A program made the position numbers and the translations under genes. The notes beneath the pieces are model-generated. The model did no database searches. It was given only the letters and a program-made list of their open reading frames with translations, and had not been told where the DNA came from. Of a DNA stretch of 64,000 nucleotides, positions 6,697 to 15,740 are shown in pieces. The DNA is taken from assembly GCF_025370775.1 (NCBI RefSeq), contig NZ_JAMXEX010000004.1:201441-265440 (forward strand), written 5' to 3'. This stretch comes from Ancylothrix sp. D3o (lineage in GTDB: Bacteria > Cyanobacteriota > Cyanobacteriia > Cyanobacteriales > Oscillatoriaceae). Each line of letters opens with the position of its first letter. The stretch's first letter is position 1.

Positions 6697-8862
6697 ATGT
6701 CTGGCAAACTTAACAGAAAAAATACAGCTACCTCCCTCAGCGAAGGAGACTTGTTAAACCGAATAACCAACCGTATCCGCCAGTCCCTAGAGCTACAAGA
6801 AATTCTCTCGGCAACCGCAGCCGAAATGCGCTCGTTTTTGGACATAGACCGCGTGAAGGTGTACAAGTTTGAAGAAGACGGCACCGGCATTGTCATTGCG
6901 GAATCGATCCACAAAAATCGCCTGCCGGCCTTATTTGGATTACATTTTCCGGCCAGCGACATTCCCCCGCACGCCCGCGAAATGTTCATCAAAGCCCGCA
7001 CCCGCTCTATAGTCGATGTCGCCCAACAGCAGATTATCCTCAACCGCCTCGAAACAGAAACCACCGGCGACCTCACCCTAGAAGACTTGAAAAAAGAACC
7101 CATTGAAGACATTATCCAGCGTCCAGTTGACCCCTGCCACGTCAACTATTTAAAAGCAATGGGAGTGCTGTCATCTTTAGTCGTGCCGGTGATGCACCAG
7201 CAAAAACTCTGGGGGATACTCGCAGCCCACCACAGTACATCAAAAAGCTTTTCTTCCAAACAACTGCGAATCGTCCAAATGATTGCCAATCAAATGTCAG
7301 TGGCAATTTCCCAATCAGAACTACTCAGCCAAGCCCGCTCCCAAACTCGCCGGGAAGCCTTGATAAATCAAGTTTCCACCCTCTTGCACGCACCTTTGAA
7401 TATCAAAGAAACTCTCCAAAGCGTACTCGAAAAAATTGTGGCGGCGGTGGGCGGAAGTGGTGGCCGGCTTTATATCGTCGCCTTAGATACCAGCGCCACA
7501 GCAGAACTGTTTACCACCGGCACCCAACCACAACAGCCCCCTCAAAGCAACTACCCCGACTGGCTAGAACATCACCCCTACTGGCAATCTCTGATGGGTT
7601 GGCCGGCCCAATCTTTACAAGCCGCCTTTAAAGACAACTACGACAGCAGCGAGCCGCCTTGGTCTGATTTACTGCCAAATCCCCTAGAAGATTTAAACTT
7701 TTATCAAAAAGCTACCGCGCCTCTGCGCGTAATTGATGATATTTACCAGGAACCCCAATTATTAAAAGTAGCTAAAACCTTTGGCTCAACTTTGATCCGG
7801 GGATTATTAGTCATGCCCATGCGTTATGGCCAATATTCTTTGGGTTGCTTGAGCGTTTTTCGCAATCAAATAGATACAGATATTGTTTGGGCAGGCCGGT
7901 TTAACCCCGATGAAAGAATCCAGCGAGTAAGGGATTCTTTTGATGCGTGGCGCGAAATCAAACGCGGTCAAGCTCATCCCTGGACCAATGAAGAAACAGA
8001 ATTAGTTCAATCTCTCGGTACCCACGTTGCAATGGCTGTGATGCAAAACCGGCTTTTTTTGTGGGAACGCGAACACCGGCTTTTAGTAGAAATGCGAAAT
8101 CAAGAACTCAAAGCCGCCCGCGCCGCCGCCGAACAAGCCAGCCGCCTCAAATCAGATTTTCTTTCCTCCACCAGCCACGAGTTACGCACGCCTTTAGCCT
8201 CAACAATTAACTACTTAAAACTTCTTAAAGAAGAATTTTATGATGATGAAGTAGAGTTAAAAGAGTACATTTCTATTGCTTATCAATCAGCCGAAAATTT
8301 GGTGGCAATTATTAATGATGTTTTGGATATTGCCAAAATAGAAGCCGGTCGGATGAGTGTCAACTTTGAGGAAGTCAACTTGCCACCCATGCTTGAAGAA
8401 CTGCGGCGCTTGTTTTCGGTCGATAGCCGGCGTAAAAATATCCCGCTGATTGTTGAGTGTGAAGTCGAAACCGTCTGGGCTGATACAGTAAAAATGCGGC
8501 AAATCTTGACAAATTTGCTTTCTAATGCTTTTAAATTTACCACCGAAGGCGAAATTCGCTTGCGAGCAATTTATCGCCCTGTGAAAAGCGACATATCTCA
8601 AGCACCGGCCCCCATTATCGAAATTTCTGTAGCCGATACCGGCATAGGAATTGACGCCAATCAACGCGACATGGTGTTTGAACCTTTTGTGCAAGCCGAT
8701 GGCAGTATCAAGCGCCGCTATGGCGGCACCGGCCTCGGTTTAACCGTATGTAAGCGTCTGGTAGAGCTCATGGGTGGCCGAATTCGCCTCGAAAGCGCCG
8801 GCAAAAATCAAGGCACAACCGTCAGTTTCTCGTTACCCTATCAAAATGACGTTTCCGACTAA
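6697..8862 (+). CDS. Phytochrome-like sensor histidine kinase (GAF-PHY-like-HisKA-HATPase)
   Basis: The 721-residue protein has an N-terminal GAF domain (about 20-210) with phytochrome signatures: FPASDIP (84-90), the bilin-binding Cys147-His148, and His178 spaced as in Cph1. A second GAF-fold region (about 220-445) carries features like a PHY tongue: Trp398-Ala-Gly, Arg412-Asp-Ser-Phe, and WREIKRG ending in PW near 428. A coiled linker leads to HisKA with His494 (STSHELRTP), N box Asn610 and a GTGLGL ATP lid. There is no N-terminal PAS domain, as in knotless Cph2-type photoreceptors. Light sensing through a bilin is inferred from the conserved residues. Two receiver proteins follow on the same strand. 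Confidence 0.85.
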   Translation: MSGKLNRKNTATSLSEGDLLNRITNRIRQSLELQEILSATAAEMRSFLDIDRVKVYKFEEDGTGIVIAESIHKNRLPALFGLHFPASDIPPHAREMFIKARTRSIVDVAQQQIILNRLETETTGDLTLEDLKKEPIEDIIQRPVDPCHVNYLKAMGVLSSLVVPVMHQQKLWGILAAHHSTSKSFSSKQLRIVQMIANQMSVAISQSELLSQARSQTRREALINQVSTLLHAPLNIKETLQSVLEKIVAAVGGSGGRLYIVALDTSATAELFTTGTQPQQPPQSNYPDWLEHHPYWQSLMGWPAQSLQAAFKDNYDSSEPPWSDLLPNPLEDLNFYQKATAPLRVIDDIYQEPQLLKVAKTFGSTLIRGLLVMPMRYGQYSLGCLSVFRNQIDTDIVWAGRFNPDERIQRVRDSFDAWREIKRGQAHPWTNEETELVQSLGTHVAMAVMQNRLFLWEREHRLLVEMRNQELKAARAAAEQASRLKSDFLSSTSHELRTPLASTINYLKLLKEEFYDDEVELKEYISIAYQSAENLVAIINDVLDIAKIEAGRMSVNFEEVNLPPMLEELRRLFSVDSRRKNIPLIVECEVETVWADTVKMRQILTNLLSNAFKFTTEGEIRLRAIYRPVKSDISQAPAPIIEISVADTGIGIDANQRDMVFEPFVQADGSIKRRYGGTGLGLTVCKRLVELMGGRIRLESAGKNQGTTVSFSLPYQNDVSD

Positions 8863-9005
8863 TACTCAATGACGAATAGCCGAGTTTAAAAACGAAAAAA
8901 CTTCCCACCCCCAGGGGTACTATAGTTTCTTCAAAGTTTCCATTCTTAAAGCTAAAAATAGCTACTTTAACTATCACATTACGAGCAATATTTGAGAGGT
9001 ATTGA

Positions 9006-9413
9006 TTGAATATTTTATTAGTAGATGACGATTATCTCCTAGCAAAGGGAACTGCAAAATTAATACAGCGCATCGGAGGACACAACGTAACCATCAGCGA
9101 TGAGCCAGCAGAAATTGTTAAGCAATGTGAAGCAGGCACCGTAGACGTGGTACTCATGGATGTAAACTTACCGGGCGCTTCGTGGCAAGGCCAAGAAATC
9201 AGCGGCGCAGACTTATCACGCATCCTCAAAACTCGACCCCCTACTGCCCACATTCCGATTATTATGGTCACAGCCTACGCAATGCTGACCGAGCGGCAAA
9301 CCTTACTCGCCCTGTCTCAAGCCGATGAATTTTGCACCAAACCGATCACAGATTATGAATTTTTATTAAATTTAATTGAGCGTCTCACCAAAAAACAAAG
9401 CGAGCAGAACTAG
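9006..9413 (+). CDS. Single-domain response regulator
   Basis: This 135-residue protein is a CheY-like receiver with acidic triad Asp7-9, phosphoacceptor Asp52 (LMDVNLP), Thr in VTAYA and Lys in CTKPI. No output domain is attached. The start is TTG at 9006, preceded by GAGAGG at a good distance, and the reading frame begins directly at the MNILLVDDD receiver strand. It lies 143 bp behind the phytochrome-like kinase, which makes it the likely phosphorylation partner. Confidence 0.88.
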   Translation: MNILLVDDDYLLAKGTAKLIQRIGGHNVTISDEPAEIVKQCEAGTVDVVLMDVNLPGASWQGQEISGADLSRILKTRPPTAHIPIIMVTAYAMLTERQTLLALSQADEFCTKPITDYEFLLNLIERLTKKQSEQN

Positions 9414-9963
9414 AGAATGCCATTTTTACCGACTGATTTTTATCCAAAGCCTTGCCTTCACAGGCCGGTCGCTTTGCTTGGCTTTCTGCTGAGGAAAAAT
9501 AAAATAGATTATTTTAAGCTTCTTCTCTTCTTGACCTCGTTCGGTAGTATTTGGCAGACAAAGATTTTTCAGTACCCCAGCCATTTTTTTTAGGCTAAAC
9601 TACAGAATTATAGAAACCAGTTTTAGCTGAGGTTGCTTAATTGAGTTAAAACAAAAAGTGGGTTTTTTTAGCAAAAAGTTACCTTAGCAAAACTGAAACA
9701 ACCAAATAAAGTGAGGACGGGATAAAGACAGCACCCATGAAAAACTGGGAAAAAAGCGATTATCCTCAAACATCATTCAATAAATAAAAGCTACAAATAA
9801 AAGCCAGAAAACATTAAGCCGGCAGATATGAAAAAAAATGTCAAGTTAAAATGGTTACAATACATTAAGTTTTTTGAGATGTTATAAAATTTATCTTTAA
9901 AAACCCACACAATCGGGACACGGCGTTTAAAATTTTTTAAGTAAGCGAAAAGGAAACAGAAAA
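9414..9963. other. Gene-free stretch between two response regulators
   Basis: This AT-rich 550-bp stretch has stop codons in all frames and no convincing gene. A TTTTTTGAGA...TATAAA arrangement near 9870-9890 could be a promoter for the second regulator. The ATG at 9964 is preceded by AAAAGGAAAC, a usable ribosome-binding site. Confidence 0.4.
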
Positions 9964-10371
9964 ATGCACAGAATAGCGGTACTAGATGATGATGAAAACT
10001 GGTGTTTTACGATCCAGAGATTTTTTAGAAAATACTATCAAGTTTCAGTTTTCGCCGATGTAGAGATTTTTCTGGGCCAAGTAGATCGCTTTGATCTAGC
10101 AATTGTAGATTTCTCACTTCCGAGGGCAGTCTTTGAACCCAAAACCAACGGCAGCGAAATTATCAGAAATATAAAATCAAAATTAAAAAATCCGCCGATC
10201 TTGGTTTTGGCAAGCGGCTTTATTAGCACCCGTGATCAACAAGCCGGCTATGAAATTTGCCCAGAGGCAGATAGTTTTTTAGCCAAAGATGCCGGTTTAG
10301 ACAACATTTTGCAGCACATCCACTTTCTGCTGGCAGAAAAAAAACCCTCGTCGTTTGTCCTCCAAGACTAA
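9964..10371 (+). CDS. Response regulator receiver protein, divergent
   Basis: The 135-residue product resembles a receiver domain: Asp8-10, phosphoacceptor Asp49 (IVDFSLP), Ser in VLASGF and Lys in FLAKDAG. The conserved Thr is replaced by Ser and an extra acidic/basic insertion follows the phosphorylation site (about residues 55-75), so it is divergent but keeps the key residues. No output domain is present. It may belong to the kinase and regulator upstream, although a 550-bp gap separates them. A hairpin with a T-rich tail follows. Confidence 0.8.
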   Translation: MHRIAVLDDDENWCFTIQRFFRKYYQVSVFADVEIFLGQVDRFDLAIVDFSLPRAVFEPKTNGSEIIRNIKSKLKNPPILVLASGFISTRDQQAGYEICPEADSFLAKDAGLDNILQHIHFLLAEKKPSSFVLQD

Positions 10372-10405
10372 TTTTCCCGGCACCCGCTAGAAATATTCGT
10401 GCATC

Positions 10406-10435
10406 GGCTGGTTAACATCCAGCCTAATTTTATTT
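10406..10435 (+). terminator. Probable intrinsic terminator after response regulator
   Basis: GGCTGG-TTAACAT-CCAGCC followed by TAATTTTATTT. The rest of the 311-bp gap to argF shows nothing else I can identify. Confidence 0.55.
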
Positions 10436-10682
10436 GTAGCAAAAATAACAAAATTATTTTAAACAGCGTAGCCTTTAGAATTTAGGAAAAGGTGAGTCCC
10501 TACAAAAACCGGCATTATTCTCTAAAATCCTCCTATCGCCCCCCAGAGCAATCTAAAATCCTCATGCCTGTGGTAATCTATGCTAAATGCAGCCTTCAGG
10601 AGTTTGCGCTTGCGGTTGCAAAAAAGGATTAGAGCAAAAAATTAACTAAAATTACCACCAAGATTGAGCAAAGGAAGAGGGG

Positions 10683-11609
10683 ATGATCACAGAAACACTG
10701 AAAGGACAAGATTTTTTGAGTTTGGCAGACTTAACTGGGCAACAAGTCGCAGAGTTACTGCAACTCGCAGCGGATATGAAAGCCGGCAAGGTTAACCTGC
10801 GCTGTAATAAAATTTTGGGACTATTATTTTACAAAGCCTCTACCCGCACAAGAGTTAGCTTTACAGTCGCCATGTATCAACTGGGAGGACAGGTACTCGA
10901 CCTCAACCCCAATGTTACCCAAGTCAGTCGCGGCGAACCGATCATCGATACTGCGAGAGTTTTAGATCGGTATTTAGATGTTTTAGCAATTCGCACCTTT
11001 GCCCAAGAAGACTTACAAACCTTTGCCAATTATGCCAAAATTCCTGTTATTAACGCCCTCACCGATTTAGCGCATCCTTGTCAAGCCTTGGCGGATTTAT
11101 TAACAATTCAAGAATGTTTTGGCGACCTTAAAAATTTAACTGTTACTTACGTTGGAGATGGCAATAACGTTGCCAATTCTTTAATGTTAGGTTGTGCAAT
11201 GATGGGAGTAAATGTACGAGTAGCCACCCCATCAAATTTTGAACAATCGGCAGAAATTATCGAAAAAGCAAAAGCTTACGCCAATGGCAAAAGCGAAGTA
11301 ACAATAACAAACGACCCCATCGCCGCAGCCACCGGCGCCCATGCACTTTATACCGATGTTTGGGCAAGCATGGGACAAGAAGAAGAAGCCAATAGCCGGA
11401 TTCCCATTTTTCAGCCTTATCAATTAAACGAAAAACTGTTAAGTGTGGCCGATAAAAACGCCATAGTTTTACATTGCCTGCCGGCGCACAGAGGCGAAGA
11501 AATAACAGATGAAGCCATCGAAGGTTCCCACTCCCGCGTATGGGATCAAGCCGAAAACCGAATGCACGTTCAAAAAGCCTTACTTGCAAGCATTCTAGGT
11601 GCAGAATAA
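10683..11609 (+). CDS. argF: Ornithine carbamoyltransferase
   Basis: ArgF joins carbamoyl phosphate and ornithine to citrulline in arginine synthesis. The 308-residue length is standard. The carbamoyl-phosphate loop STRTR is at 53-57, HPCQAL near 132, the ornithine-binding SMG region near 235 and HCLPAHRG near 265. The ATG at 10683 is preceded by GGAAGAGG, a good ribosome-binding site. It appears to be transcribed alone. Confidence 0.95.
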   Translation: MITETLKGQDFLSLADLTGQQVAELLQLAADMKAGKVNLRCNKILGLLFYKASTRTRVSFTVAMYQLGGQVLDLNPNVTQVSRGEPIIDTARVLDRYLDVLAIRTFAQEDLQTFANYAKIPVINALTDLAHPCQALADLLTIQECFGDLKNLTVTYVGDGNNVANSLMLGCAMMGVNVRVATPSNFEQSAEIIEKAKAYANGKSEVTITNDPIAAATGAHALYTDVWASMGQEEEANSRIPIFQPYQLNEKLLSVADKNAIVLHCLPAHRGEEITDEAIEGSHSRVWDQAENRMHVQKALLASILGAE

Positions 11610-11660
11610 CCCCAAAACGCCGCTAACCCAATCAAAACCTATCTGCGTTTATTTGTGGAG

Positions 11661-11680
11661 CAGGCATCCTGCCTGCTTTA
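11661..11680 (+). repeat. Short dispersed hairpin repeat
   Basis: AGCAGGC-ATCCTG-CCTGCT forms a hairpin and belongs to the same short family as 19692-19708 and 50695-50728. It follows a partial copy of the ATCTGCGTTT decamer at 11641. Confidence 0.6.
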
Positions 11681-11852
11681 TATCTACGGTTAAAAAATCA
11701 AAAACTCCAAAAACACAGCACCCCTTATTACAGTAAAATAAAAAAAACATTTACAAAACTTGACAGCCTTCTCATCAGGGCCCAATGCCCAAATCAGAGC
11801 GGGCACAGCCACCCCCCAAAGCCTGCACACCTCACAATACAAAAATCCCAAT

Positions 11853-12104
11853 ATGGCTATTTTCCGTCAATACATCGCCCCCCTATTAATCGTCTTAGTA
11901 TTCGTATTTGCCCTAGTCGCCGTCGGTATCCGTAGCTTCTTACCGGCAGATATGGCAGCACCGGCACCCATAGAAGAAGCAGCCCCCCAAACGTCCAGCA
12001 CATCCTTTCAAAACCTCCACGCAGAAGCCGGTTTACCAGCTTCCCTTTCTAGCCTCATTCGAGGTTTGCCAGAAGACTCCTTACTTTCTGGGCAATTTAA
12101 CTAA
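11853..12104 (+). CDS. Small single-span membrane protein, conserved, unknown function
   Basis: The 83-residue protein starts MAIFRQYIAPLL and has one strong transmembrane helix (about residues 6-30), then an Ala/Pro-rich linker and a short Leu/Ser-rich tail. Similar small proteins occur in cyanobacteria without known function. An upstream in-frame TTG at 11760 would add 31 polar residues, but the helix-adjacent ATG is more natural. Neither start has a clear ribosome-binding site. Confidence 0.6.
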   Translation: MAIFRQYIAPLLIVLVFVFALVAVGIRSFLPADMAAPAPIEEAAPQTSSTSFQNLHAEAGLPASLSSLIRGLPEDSLLSGQFN

Positions 12105-12129
12105 ATTAGGACAAACGCATCAAGACCAA

Positions 12130-12174
12130 AGAAACCGGGTTTTTACAGGTCTTTGCTGCTAAAACCCGGTTTCT
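12130..12174 (+). terminator. Long perfect hairpin, CCGGGTTT repeat family
   Basis: AGAAACCGGGTTTT (12130-12143) and its exact complement (12161-12174) flank a 17-nt loop. Similar hairpins at 16687-16721 and 48081-48114 also follow gene ends, so this dispersed repeat probably serves as a terminator. Confidence 0.65.
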
Positions 12175-12211
12175 GAGAACCCCTGCTTTTGTTCTATAAA
12201 TAAGCAAATTC

Positions 12212-12685
12212 GTGAATATCCCCGGATACAACCTCCGCACCGGCACTAGCTTAGATCGAGCCTTGGTGGTAAAATTCATGGCTAAAACCTACCATGAACT
12301 TTACCCCGATCAAGACTTATCACATCTGGCTCGTACCGTTGAGCAATATTTTTCCAGCAAAACGCCGCTATGGTGGGTAGACAGCGCCGATGAGGAACAA
12401 AACAATCCCATTGCCGGTTTATGGTTAGGTAATGCCATCGATCAAGTCACCGGCAGCCGCATCAGCCATGTATTTTTATTATATGTTGCCCCCCAACACC
12501 GCTACCAAGGCATAGGGCGTTTCTTAATGCAGCAAGCCGAAAGCTGGGCACAACAACGCGGAGACAAACAAATAGGGCTGCAAGTTTTTGTCCAAAATGA
12601 GCCAGCATTAAACTTATATCGTAAACTTGGCTATACAACCCAGTCCCTTTGGATGCTCAAACCCTTACCACCAAAAGAAACCTAA
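12212..12685 (+). CDS. GNAT family N-acetyltransferase
   Basis: The 157-residue protein has the GNAT core: VFLLYVAPQHRYQGIGRFLM (residues about 89-108) contains the acetyl-CoA pyrophosphate loop (Q/RxxGxG/A), followed by the helix QAESWAQQRG and the final strand pair ALNLYRKLGY. The substrate cannot be told from sequence; RimI-like and small-molecule acetylases both fit. The start is GTG at 12212. It lies 46 bp before the HEAT-repeat gene and may be cotranscribed with it. Confidence 0.8.
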   Translation: MNIPGYNLRTGTSLDRALVVKFMAKTYHELYPDQDLSHLARTVEQYFSSKTPLWWVDSADEEQNNPIAGLWLGNAIDQVTGSRISHVFLLYVAPQHRYQGIGRFLMQQAESWAQQRGDKQIGLQVFVQNEPALNLYRKLGYTTQSLWMLKPLPPKET

Positions 12686-12730
12686 CCAAACCTGCATCAC
12701 ACAGAACCATCCTGCGGTAAATTTACAAAT

Positions 12731-13477
12731 ATGGATGATTATGATGACTTAAAAACACTAACGGATGGGGGCGAATTTGAAAGCCCTCTGGATAGTATGG
12801 ATGAGGTAGAGCCTCCCAAACCAGATCCAGAGGAAATGTTGCCGTTGCTTACATCCTCGCAACCTCAGCAACGGATGTTAGCAGCGCGTGCTTTCTGCGA
12901 AGTGCAAGATCCGCGAGCCATACCCCATCTTATTGAACTATTAAAAGACGCTTGCCCTTTGATCAGGGTAAGTGCAGCCTATGCTTTGGGGCGAAACCCC
13001 AGCAAGGATGCCGTAGAACCCCTCATCGAACAGCTTAACCGCGATTGGAATGGTTATGTCCGCAAAGGCGCTGTCTGGGCGCTAGGAAACTGCGGAGATC
13101 GTCGTGCTTTGGCACCGCTACTAGATGCGTTGAAAACTGAAATTTCGGCTGTGCGTCTCTGGGCGGCGAGTTCATTGGGCCAAATGGCAGCGGTGGGGTA
13201 TGATACGGTGATTGCGTCTCTACCGCCGATTATTGAAGCTTTGCGACGTGATCCGGTGCCGGCTGTCAGAAGTAATTGTGCTTGGGCTTTAGGCCAGTTA
13301 TGTCGAGAATTGCCTTCTAATGTGGTTTATGCTACCGCAATTGATGCTCTGATTGAGGCTTTTGCGGAGGATGAGGATATGGGTGTACGCGAAGATGCCA
13401 AAGCTTCGTTATTGCGAGTTGGTGATCCGCGTGGTTTACAGTTAATTGAAGAGTTAGAAGTCGAAGGCTGGATATAA
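12731..13477 (+). CDS. HEAT-repeat protein (CpcE/NblB-like superfamily)
   Basis: After an acidic N-terminus (residues 1-35), the 248-residue protein consists of about five HEAT-like repeats, for example RAIPHLIELLKDACPLIRVS and DAVEPLIEQLNRDWNGYVRK. In cyanobacteria such proteins include phycobilin lyase subunits and NblB-like phycobilisome degradation factors, but no lyase-specific motif is visible, so the partner is unknown. It converges on the flavoprotein gene. Confidence 0.8.
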   Translation: MDDYDDLKTLTDGGEFESPLDSMDEVEPPKPDPEEMLPLLTSSQPQQRMLAARAFCEVQDPRAIPHLIELLKDACPLIRVSAAYALGRNPSKDAVEPLIEQLNRDWNGYVRKGAVWALGNCGDRRALAPLLDALKTEISAVRLWAASSLGQMAAVGYDTVIASLPPIIEALRRDPVPAVRSNCAWALGQLCRELPSNVVYATAIDALIEAFAEDEDMGVREDAKASLLRVGDPRGLQLIEELEVEGWI

Positions 13478-13486
13478 AGCTACTAA

Positions 13487-13523
13487 CGCCACCGGTTAAA
13501 ACTCTTGGCATTAGCCGGTGGCG
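13487..13523. terminator. GC-rich hairpin between convergent genes
   Basis: CGCCACCGG (13487-13495) pairs perfectly with CCGGTGGCG (13515-13523). It has no T tract but sits exactly between two convergent stop codons, so it may terminate both. It is built from the window's frequent CCACCGG motif. Confidence 0.5.
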
Positions 13524-13524
13524 A

Positions 13525-14748
13525 CTATTGAGAAATTGCTTTCCCTGCCAGCCAGCCTGTCGTCCAAGCACTTTGGAAATTAAAACCGCCGGTGATGCCA
13601 TCAATATCTAAAATTTCCCCGGCAAAATATAAACCTGGCTGAATTTTGCTTTCCATTGTTTTAAAGTCAATTTCTTTTAAGTTTACGCCGCCACAAGTCA
13701 CGAATTCTTCTTTGAAAACTCCTTTGCCGGTGACTTGATATTTGCCTCCAGTTAATTCTTGAATTAGCAAATTAAGAGATTTATTAGAAACTTCTGCCCA
13801 ACGTTTATTTTCATCAATTTCTGCTGCAACAGTTAACTTTTCCCACAGCCGGCGGGGAATGGGAAGCGGACAACTTGAAGAAACCATTCTTTGGGGTAAT
13901 TGAGATTTAACAGCAAGCAACATTTCCCGTAATTTTTCCTGCTTATATTGCGGCAACCAATTGATAGTAATGGTTGTTTTATAAGCGCTATCATGCAAAA
14001 ATCTTGCCCCCCAAGCTGATAATTTTAAAACAGCCGGCCCGCTTAACCCCCAATGGGTAATTAAAACCGGCCCTGTTTGTTCTAATTTGGCGTCAGTTAA
14101 GCGAACAGTTGCATTAGCAACAGACACACCGGCTAAGTCTTGTAAGCGTTCATCTTTAATATTAAATGTAAATAAAGAAGGCACCGGCTTTTCTATAGTA
14201 TGACCTAATTCTTGCGCCCATTTGTAACCGCTTGGGTTGCTGCCGGTGGCGAGTAAAAGCCGGTCTGTTTTTAAAGTTTTGCCAGCTTTTAGATTAATTT
14301 CAAAGCCTGGAGAAAGGGCTGAAATTGAAGCTACGGAGGTGCCGGTGTAAATTTTTACTCCTGCATCTTCGGCTGCATTCAACAAACAATAAACAATCGT
14401 GTTAGAATTATCTGTAATCGGAAACATTCTGCCATCTTCTTCGGTTTTTAGCTTTACACCTTTTCTTTCAAACCAATTGACGGTATCACGGGCTTGAAAA
14501 CGAGTAAAAGCACCTCGTAAAGCTTTACCACCTCTGGGGTAATTTTGCACCAAACTACCCGCATCAAAACAAGAATGTGTCACATTACAACGTCCGCCGC
14601 CAGAGATACGAACTTTGCCTAAAGGTTCCCGCGCAGCTTCTAAAATTGTCACCCGACAATGAGGGTTAGTTTCTGCGGCTGAAACTGCCCCAAAAAAGCC
14701 GGCAGCGCCGCCACCAATTATAATAATGTTAAGAGAATCAGAATTCAT
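13525..14748 (-). CDS. FAD-dependent oxidoreductase, BaiN/YhiN (HI0933) family
   Basis: The 407-residue protein starts with a dinucleotide-binding fold (IIIGGGAAGFFGAVSAAE, residues 8-25), followed by GKVRISGGGRCNVTH near 45-59 and a C-terminal GLYFAGEILDIDGITGGFNFQ, all signatures of the HI0933 flavoprotein family. Members bind FAD; most have no assigned substrate. The ATG at 14748 fits the conserved beginning. It lies downstream of the reductase gene on the same strand with a gap of about 50 bp, suggesting an operon. Confidence 0.88.
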   Translation of the reverse strand: MNSDSLNIIIIGGGAAGFFGAVSAAETNPHCRVTILEAAREPLGKVRISGGGRCNVTHSCFDAGSLVQNYPRGGKALRGAFTRFQARDTVNWFERKGVKLKTEEDGRMFPITDNSNTIVYCLLNAAEDAGVKIYTGTSVASISALSPGFEINLKAGKTLKTDRLLLATGSNPSGYKWAQELGHTIEKPVPSLFTFNIKDERLQDLAGVSVANATVRLTDAKLEQTGPVLITHWGLSGPAVLKLSAWGARFLHDSAYKTTITINWLPQYKQEKLREMLLAVKSQLPQRMVSSSCPLPIPRRLWEKLTVAAEIDENKRWAEVSNKSLNLLIQELTGGKYQVTGKGVFKEEFVTCGGVNLKEIDFKTMESKIQPGLYFAGEILDIDGITGGFNFQSAWTTGWLAGKAISQ

Positions 14749-14796
14749 GGTTATTGTGTAATTTCAGGTAATTGATCCAATTAAAATATTTTTTTG

Positions 14797-15684
14797 CTAA
14801 CTTTTAATGCCTAAATTTTGAGTTTTTAAAAACTTAAATTCTTCGCGTAAACTCAAAGGCTGATATCCTAAACTAAAACCTAAAGAACTATCCAAAGAAA
14901 CATCTGCCGGCCTCGGTGCCGACATTTTAACATCTTGTTGGCGGCAAGTTGTAATTTTAGCCTCTTTCATTTCTAAAACTTGCAGTAGCAAGCGCATAAA
15001 TTCATAACGGGAAACTCGTTCTTTGCCTCCCAGATGAATAATACCATGAACTTTATCTAAAGCCAATAATAAACCTTTAGCGGCGGAGGTTGCGCTGGCC
15101 GGTGTGCGGAACTCATCAATAAATAAAGCCAATTCATTACCGGCCCGTAAAGAGTTTAACATAGGTTGAATAAAACTTTGTGAATGGGGACTGCCGGCAC
15201 CAAACATTAAAGGCATTCTGCAAACTGCGGTTTGTGGGTAACGTTCCAACATACCTGTTTCTGCCATAACTTTTTGTTCGCCATAAATACTGATCGGTGA
15301 GACAGGATCAGATTCTTTATAGGGTGCATTTAAGCCATTAAAAACCAAGTCTGTTGAAGTGAAAACACAAGGAATATTATAATCTGCACAAAGGCCGGCA
15401 ATATTCCAAGAAGCAGTGACATTTACAGGATATGATTCTTGAGGATTATTTTGGCATAAATTCGGCTGAGATTGAGCCGCCGTATGAATGACAGCCGCCG
15501 GTTTAACCTCAGAAAAAAGCTGTTTTAAAGCGGCAAAATTTGTGATATCAATTTTGAGGTTAATGGCGGAATTCTCGGCAGGATGGGAAAAATAAACCCC
15601 GTAAACTTGCCAGTTTTGTTGGGCAACTTGGCAGAGATTCCAACCTAAAAAACCACTACTGCCGGTGATGAGTAATTTTTGCAT
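14797..15684 (-). CDS. RmlD-like NAD(P)-dependent sugar nucleotide reductase
   Basis: This 295-residue protein is an extended short-chain dehydrogenase: GSSGFLGWNL (7-16) binds NAD(P), and the active-site pattern shows Tyr-x-x-x-Lys as YGEQK near 135. It resembles dTDP-4-dehydrorhamnose reductase (RmlD), with TSTDLVFNG and YKESDPVSPISIYG. No other rhamnose genes are nearby, so the real substrate is uncertain. It precedes the flavoprotein gene on the minus strand. Confidence 0.78.
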   Translation of the reverse strand: MQKLLITGSSGFLGWNLCQVAQQNWQVYGVYFSHPAENSAINLKIDITNFAALKQLFSEVKPAAVIHTAAQSQPNLCQNNPQESYPVNVTASWNIAGLCADYNIPCVFTSTDLVFNGLNAPYKESDPVSPISIYGEQKVMAETGMLERYPQTAVCRMPLMFGAGSPHSQSFIQPMLNSLRAGNELALFIDEFRTPASATSAAKGLLLALDKVHGIIHLGGKERVSRYEFMRLLLQVLEMKEAKITTCRQQDVKMSAPRPADVSLDSSLGFSLGYQPLSLREEFKFLKTQNLGIKS

Positions 15685-15740
15685 TTTTAGACAAATCTAA
15701 AATTAGGTTATAATTATAGCATCAAGTTCAAATTCTAACT

